A DNA stretch of 48,718 nt, taken from positions 1 through 48,718 of the forward strand of contig JACADY010000032.1 in assembly GCA_013389115.1 (NCBI GenBank). Direction: 5' to 3'. Source of the DNA: Alphaproteobacteria bacterium. GTDB taxonomy: Bacteria; Pseudomonadota; Alphaproteobacteria; Micropepsales; Micropepsaceae. The notes beneath the pieces are model-generated. The model searched no databases. It was not told where the DNA came from and worked only from the letters and a program-made list of their open reading frames with translations. This document shows positions 45,166 through 48,718 of the stretch, in pieces. Position numbers and translations under genes: made by a program. The stretch's first letter is position 1; the number at the start of each line of letters is the position of its first letter.

Positions 45166-45689
45166 TACTCGGCCGCTTCGGCCTGACGCTTCTTCGACTT
45201 CGACAGCTTTCGCAGCATCATGTCGCGCTTCAGGCGCGAGAGATGGTCGATGAAGAGTATGCCCTGCAAGTGATCCATTTCATGCTGGATGCAGGTGGCA
45301 AGGAGGCCCTCGGCATCCAGAGCCTGGGCCTTCCCATGATAATCGAGAAACTCCACGCGGCAGCGGGCGGGGCGCTCCACATCCTCATAGAATTCCGGCA
45401 CCGAGAGGCAGCCTTCCTCATAGAGCGCAAGCTCCTTCGAGGTCCAGGTGATGACCGGATTGACGAAATAGAGGGGGGCCTTGGGCTCTTCCTCACGCGA
45501 GAGGTCCATCACGATCACGCGCTTGGCCACCCCCACCTGGATGGCGGCAAGGCCAATGCCCGGCGCCGCGTACATGGTTTCCACCATATCATCCATGAGG
45601 GTGCGCAGCGCGTCATCGACGCGTTCCACGGGCTCTGAAATGACTTTGAGCCGCGAATCGGGTGCTGTGATAATCGGACGGATGGCCAT
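45165..45689 (-). CDS. def: Peptide deformylase
   Basis: It removes the formyl group from nascent proteins. The 174-residue product shows all three metal motifs: [10 protein letters not shown] (about 46-55), EGCLSVPEF with the Cys ligand, and QHEMDHLQG with two His ligands and the catalytic Glu. The C-terminal basic tail ([23 protein letters not shown]) is like type 1 Gram-negative Def. ATG 45689 is the first gene of def-fmt-truA. It is divergent from rmuC across an 83-base gap that must hold both promoters. Confidence 0.97.
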   Translation of the reverse strand: MAIRPIITAPDSRLKVISEPVERVDDALRTLMDDMVETMYAAPGIGLAAIQVGVAKRVIVMDLSREEEPKAPLYFVNPVITWTSKELALYEEGCLSVPEFYEDVERPARCRVEFLDYHGKAQALDAEGLLATCIQHEMDHLQGILFIDHLSRLKRDMMLRKLSKSKKRQAEAAE

Positions 45690-45772
45690 GTGCCGGACAT
45701 AGGAAAAGGGAGGCGAGGCGTCAAGACGAGGCGCTCTTCACCTTTGCGTCCCGCTTAACGAGGTTGCAAATC

Positions 45773-46948
45773 ATGCCGGAATTGACGCTCTTGGCCTTCG
45801 CTCTGGCAGGACTTGCCTTTTTGGCGCTTGCGGGGCTCTCGCTGTTCATCGCCCTGCGGTTGCGCTCCCCGGCGGCTGCCGAGGCGGCAAGGGCAGCACG
45901 CGAAGAGGCGCTGCAACGGCAGATCCTTGCCCTCCTTTCCACCCAAAACGAGCTGTCGGGCCGGGTTCGGCAGCTTTCGGACATGTCGGTCGAGGCGCAA
46001 GCGCGGGTCAATGCCGCGCAAACGGAACTCACAGCAAAGCTCGAGGAGCGGCTGGAGGCGGTGTCGCTGCGGCTCGGTCAGAATTTGAGCGAAAACACGG
46101 AAAAAACCGTGGAAACGCTTGGCCATATCACCACAAGGCTCAGCCTCATCGATGAGGCGCAGAAGAACATCACCGCACTCTCGCGCGATGTCGTCGGCCT
46201 GCAGGACATTCTTGCCAACAAACAGGCGCGCGGGGCCTTTGGCGAGGTGCAGCTTGAGGACATCGTGCGCAAGGCATTGGCGCCCGATTCCTATGCATTC
46301 CAGCACACGCTTTCCAATCGCGCGCGCGTCGATTGCCTCATCCGGCTGCCGGCGCCGCCCGGGCCGTTACCCGTCGATGCCAAGTTCCCGCTGGAGAGCT
46401 ATCGCGCGATAAGGGACGCAGCGGACGACAAGGCGCTGGAGGCCGCGCGACGCCAGTTCCGCCAGGATGTGACGCGCCATGCCGAGGCAATCGCGTCGCG
46501 CTACCTCATCGCGGGCGAGACGGCGGCGAGCGCGCTCATGTTCCTCCCTTCGGAGGCCGTCTATGCCGAGCTGCACTCGGGCTTTCTCGACGTCGTCGAT
46601 AAGTGCCTGTCACTCAAGGTCTATCCGGTTTCGCCCACGACGCTGATGGCGACGCTGCACACCGTGCGCGCGATCGTCAAAGACGCGCGGATGCATGAGC
46701 AGGCGGGCGTGATCCAGAAGGAAGTCGGCAGGCTGATGGAGGATGTCCGCCGCTTCCAGGAGCGGGTCGACGCCTTGCAGAAGCATGTCGGGCAGACCGA
46801 GACGGATGTGCGGCAAATCGTGACCTCGGCCGAAAAAATCGTCAAACGGGCCGAAAAGATCGCCGAAGTGGATCTCGGGTCCGAACCGGAGCCCTCCGCC
46901 GCGCTGCAAGGACTGGCGCGGGATGTACTTCCGACGAACGCAGCGTGA
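45773..46948 (+). CDS. rmuC: DNA recombination protein RmuC
   Basis: RmuC is a membrane-anchored coiled-coil protein with a nuclease-like fold that limits inversions at short repeats in E. coli. The 391-residue product has an N-terminal helix (about 5-28, LTLLAFALAGLAFLALAGLSLF) and a long coiled coil (about 40-125). The RmuC domain covers about 145-350, with GAFGEVQLEDIVRKAL and PVDAKFPLESYRA. A second helical tail contains VGQTETDVRQIV. ATG 45773 has GAGG ten bases upstream; a TTG three codons earlier is less likely. Confidence 0.93.
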   Translation: MPELTLLAFALAGLAFLALAGLSLFIALRLRSPAAAEAARAAREEALQRQILALLSTQNELSGRVRQLSDMSVEAQARVNAAQTELTAKLEERLEAVSLRLGQNLSENTEKTVETLGHITTRLSLIDEAQKNITALSRDVVGLQDILANKQARGAFGEVQLEDIVRKALAPDSYAFQHTLSNRARVDCLIRLPAPPGPLPVDAKFPLESYRAIRDAADDKALEAARRQFRQDVTRHAEAIASRYLIAGETAASALMFLPSEAVYAELHSGFLDVVDKCLSLKVYPVSPTTLMATLHTVRAIVKDARMHEQAGVIQKEVGRLMEDVRRFQERVDALQKHVGQTETDVRQIVTSAEKIVKRAEKIAEVDLGSEPEPSAALQGLARDVLPTNAA

Positions 46949-47063
46949 TTTCGCGCACACTTGCGTGCGAATCCCTCTCCCTTACGGCGTTCTCATATTA
47001 TTGCCGGAAACGATTTGTTTACTATCGAGAGGCAATTTCACCGTATCTCTTAGGGGATTGCCC

Positions 47064-47219
47064 ATGTCGTTCCGTTCTGACGAAGACGAGACACGCCCCC
47101 TTGCTCCCACTTTGGGGCTGATCGCGCTGCTTCTGCTGGCCTTCGTGGGGCTGTCCGCCGTCACGGACCCCGCGCCGCAGAAGGTGACCATCGCCGGCGA
47201 AGCCTCGAGCGCGCCCTAA
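47064..47219 (+). CDS. Small single-helix membrane protein, unknown
   Basis: A 51-residue product with an acidic N-terminus (SFRSDEDETRP), one hydrophobic segment (about 17-33, LGLIALLLLAFVGLSAV) and a polar C-terminal tail. A good AGGGGA site lies eight bases before ATG 47064, which supports it as real. I recognise no family. It stands alone between rmuC (115 bases upstream) and the convergent recR. Upstream, ATTGCC and GGCAAT form an inverted repeat around an AT-rich segment that may contain its promoter. Confidence 0.55.
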   Translation: MSFRSDEDETRPLAPTLGLIALLLLAFVGLSAVTDPAPQKVTIAGEASSAP

Positions 47220-47243
47220 GCCCGCAATTGCCTTTATGCGCCT

Positions 47244-47849
47244 TCAGGCGGGCCTTCTTGCCTTGAAGGCCGCATTCAGCGTGCCATCGTCGAGATAGCC
47301 AAGCTCGCCGCCCACGGGAAGGCCATGCGCCAGCCGCGTCACAGGCACGTTCAGCTCATGCATGCGCTCGGCAACATAGTGGGCCGTCGCCTGGCCATCG
47401 ACCGTCGCATTCAGGGCCAGCACCACTTCGGCAATGCCGCCCGAGGCCGCGCGGCCGACGAGCTTGCCGATGGAAAGGGAATCAGGGCCTCGCCCGTCCA
47501 GGGCCGAAAGCGAGCCGCCCAGCACATGATAGCGGCCACGGAAAATGCCCGCCCGCTCAATCGCCCAGAGGTCGCCCACCTCCTCCACAACGCAGATCAT
47601 GCCCTGCTCGCGCCTTGGATCTTGGCAAAGCGTGCAGGGATCGGCCGTGTCGAGATTGCCGCAAACCGCGCAGGTCTTGATGGCGCGGCCCGCCTCGGTC
47701 AATGCGGCCGACAAAGGCTCCAACAGATCGGCCTTGCGCTTCAGAAGCGCCAGCGCCGCGCGCCGCGCGGAACGCGGGACAAGACCCGGCAGCTTGCCCA
47801 GAAGCTGGATCAGCCGGTCGATCTGCGGACCTGCGGAGTAGGACGTCAC
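47244..47849 (-). CDS. recR: Recombination protein RecR
   Basis: RecR acts with RecF and RecO to load RecA on gapped DNA. The 201-residue product has an N-terminal HhH region (LIQLLGKLPGLVPRSARRAA) and the four-Cys zinc finger CAVCGNLDTADPC-TLC (about 57-72). A TOPRIM domain (ICVVEEVGDLWAIERAG) and the Walker-B-like C-terminus follow (VTRLAHGLPVGGELGYLDDGTL). The start is a GTG at 47849, 15 bases after ybaB. The order dnaX-ybaB-recR is conserved and indicates one operon. Confidence 0.97.
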   Translation of the reverse strand: MTSYSAGPQIDRLIQLLGKLPGLVPRSARRAALALLKRKADLLEPLSAALTEAGRAIKTCAVCGNLDTADPCTLCQDPRREQGMICVVEEVGDLWAIERAGIFRGRYHVLGGSLSALDGRGPDSLSIGKLVGRAASGGIAEVVLALNATVDGQATAHYVAERMHELNVPVTRLAHGLPVGGELGYLDDGTLNAAFKARRPA

Positions 47850-47864
47850 GCGACTGGCCCGGCC

Positions 47865-48188
47865 CTAAAAGGGCAATTTGAAGCCGGGCGGCAGGGGCAA
47901 TCCACCCGTCAATTGCGCAGTTTCTTCCTGCACCTGGCGATCAAGACGCGACTTGGCATCGGCAAAGGCCGCAACGATCAGATCCTCGATGATGCCCACT
48001 TCTTCCGGCCGGACGAGGGAGGGATCGATCGTCACGCGCTTCAACACAGACTTGCCCGTCAGCACCACGCTCACGAGGCCGCCGCCGCTTGATCCTTCCA
48101 CTTCCAGGGCATCAAGACGGGCCTGCATATCCTGCATACGGCCTTGCAAGCTCTGAACCTGCTTCATCAGATCGCCGATATTCTTCAT
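47865..48188 (-). CDS. YbaB/EbfC family nucleoid-associated protein
   Basis: A 107-residue dimeric DNA-binding protein. It begins MKNIGDLMKQVQSLQGRMQD, the helical tweezer arm, and continues with the EGSSGGGLVSVVLTGKSVLKRV strand region and a C-terminal helix. The end, GGLPLPPGFKLPF, is the typical alphaproteobacterial YbaB tail. Its ATG overlaps the dnaX stop by four bases (ATGA), and recR follows, so it is co-translated with both. Confidence 0.95.
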   Translation of the reverse strand: MKNIGDLMKQVQSLQGRMQDMQARLDALEVEGSSGGGLVSVVLTGKSVLKRVTIDPSLVRPEEVGIIEDLIVAAFADAKSRLDRQVQEETAQLTGGLPLPPGFKLPF

Positions 48189-48718
48189 TCGTCGCTCTCC
48201 TCCGACGGTTCGGCCATGCCCTCCGTCGCCAGATCGGACGGCCTTCTTATGTCCAGGATCCGCGCCTTAGGGTAGGCCTCAAAGATCGCGGCCACCAAGG
48301 GATTTGATTTCACCCTGTCGTGTTCGGCCTTATCGCGCGCTTCGGCCGCTTCGCGCATAGTGGGCGCACCGCCATGGGAGAGGATCGCAACGATCCAGCG
48401 CGTTCCCGTCCAGCGCGTGAGCTTTTCGGACATTTCGCTGCCCAAGGTGCGCGGCGCGCCCGGCGCGAGGTTGAGCTCGATCCGTCCAGGCTCGAAGCGA
48501 ACGATGCGCGCATAACGCTCAAGATTGATGCGCAGCAGCGGCTCCTTATGGGCGCTGGCAAGGGCGATAACCTCGCTCAAATCCTGCGGCAGCGTGGCGG
48601 GCGCGAGGGCCTGCGCGGTTTGAACGATTTCGCGCCGCGCGGGTGGGGGGGCCACCGCTTCAGGCGCGCGCGCCGGCGAGGGCGCGGACGAGGCCGCCGA
48701 GGGGAGCGGCGCGGGCGG
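48185..48718 (-). CDS. dnaX: DNA polymerase III subunit gamma/tau, C-terminal part (runs off window)
   Basis: Only the last 177 codons are in the window; the frame is open to the edge, so the 5' end is missing. What is seen is a Pro/Ala-rich linker (about the first 30 residues, like the interdomain region of tau). A C-terminal domain follows with FEPGRIELNLAPGAP and MSEKLTRWTGTRWIVAILS, the alphaproteobacterial tau domain that contacts the alpha subunit. It ends in an acidic stretch (EPSEESDE). The stop overlaps ybaB, and the dnaX-ybaB-recR order confirms the identity. The ATPase domain lies outside the window. Confidence 0.92.
   Translation of the reverse strand, partial: PPAPLPSAASSAPSPARAPEAVAPPPARREIVQTAQALAPATLPQDLSEVIALASAHKEPLLRINLERYARIVRFEPGRIELNLAPGAPRTLGSEMSEKLTRWTGTRWIVAILSHGGAPTMREAAEARDKAEHDRVKSNPLVAAIFEAYPKARILDIRRPSDLATEGMAEPSEESDE

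Overview
The window is a GC-rich (mid-60s % by eye), gene-dense piece of an alphaproteobacterial chromosome. The evidence is the set of conserved clusters: lptC-lptA-lptB-rpoN-hpf-ptsN with a kdsD-type isomerase, dnaX-ybaB-recR, def-fmt-truA, gltD-gltB, a DUF3422 gene, a long-form HPF and an NDUFA9-like complex I protein near uppP. The interspersed palindromes (ends TAGAGC/GCTCTA, core encoding IPAFAGT) and the CCTCATCCTTCGAGG hairpins are also typical of that class. The order may be Hyphomicrobiales or a neighbour, but I cannot fix it from sequence alone.

Layout. 1-7.8 kb (minus strand): envelope and nitrogen-control block, with kdsD, lptCAB, rpoN, hpf and ptsN, preceded by a small RNase D and a pirin. 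8.2-11.2 kb (plus): a tightly overlapped trio of a polytopic GT-C-like protein, a GT2 glycosyltransferase and a GtrA protein. 11.3-17.7 kb: cytochrome bd genes cydA-cydB-cydX (minus) divergent from the assembly exporter cydD-cydC (plus). 17.7-19.9 kb: a sulfide-detoxification module (TauE exporter, BigR-like ArsR repressor, divergent ETHE1/Blh-type dioxygenase). 20-25 kb: DUF3422, tRNA-Leu(CAG), an NDUFA9-like protein, an EamA transporter, RNase T2 and uppP. 25-31.7 kb: glutamate synthase gltD-gltB. 31.8-37.3 kb: an orphan MerR regulator, a copper ATPase fused to a peptidoglycan transglycosylase, a GST and queG. 37.6-40.7 kb: a TPR protein, a NAD-binding epimerase, an amber-interrupted small gene and an SDR. 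40.9-48.7 kb: dapE, an unknown membrane protein and murI; truA-fmt-def; rmuC; recR-ybaB-dnaX (dnaX runs off the window).

The most unusual item is the 953-codon frame at 32531-35392. It joins a complete P1B-type Cu(+) ATPase to a complete MtgA-like GT51 transglycosylase without a stop. The join is topologically sensible, and the gene sits behind a MerR-type promoter whose 19-bp spacer would place +1 on the start codon. Second is an interspersed palindromic element inserted in frame in cydC, between Walker A and the rest of the ATPase domain, adding about 42 residues. Third is a small conserved gene cut by a single in-frame TAG.

As a whole, the window serves envelope building (Kdo and LPS export, undecaprenyl-phosphate recycling, DAP, D-Glu, glycan polymerisation), nitrogen assimilation and control, and respiration under low oxygen or sulfide. 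Start codons were chosen by me from Shine-Dalgarno spacing, overlaps and family N-termini, and often differ from the longest possible frame.
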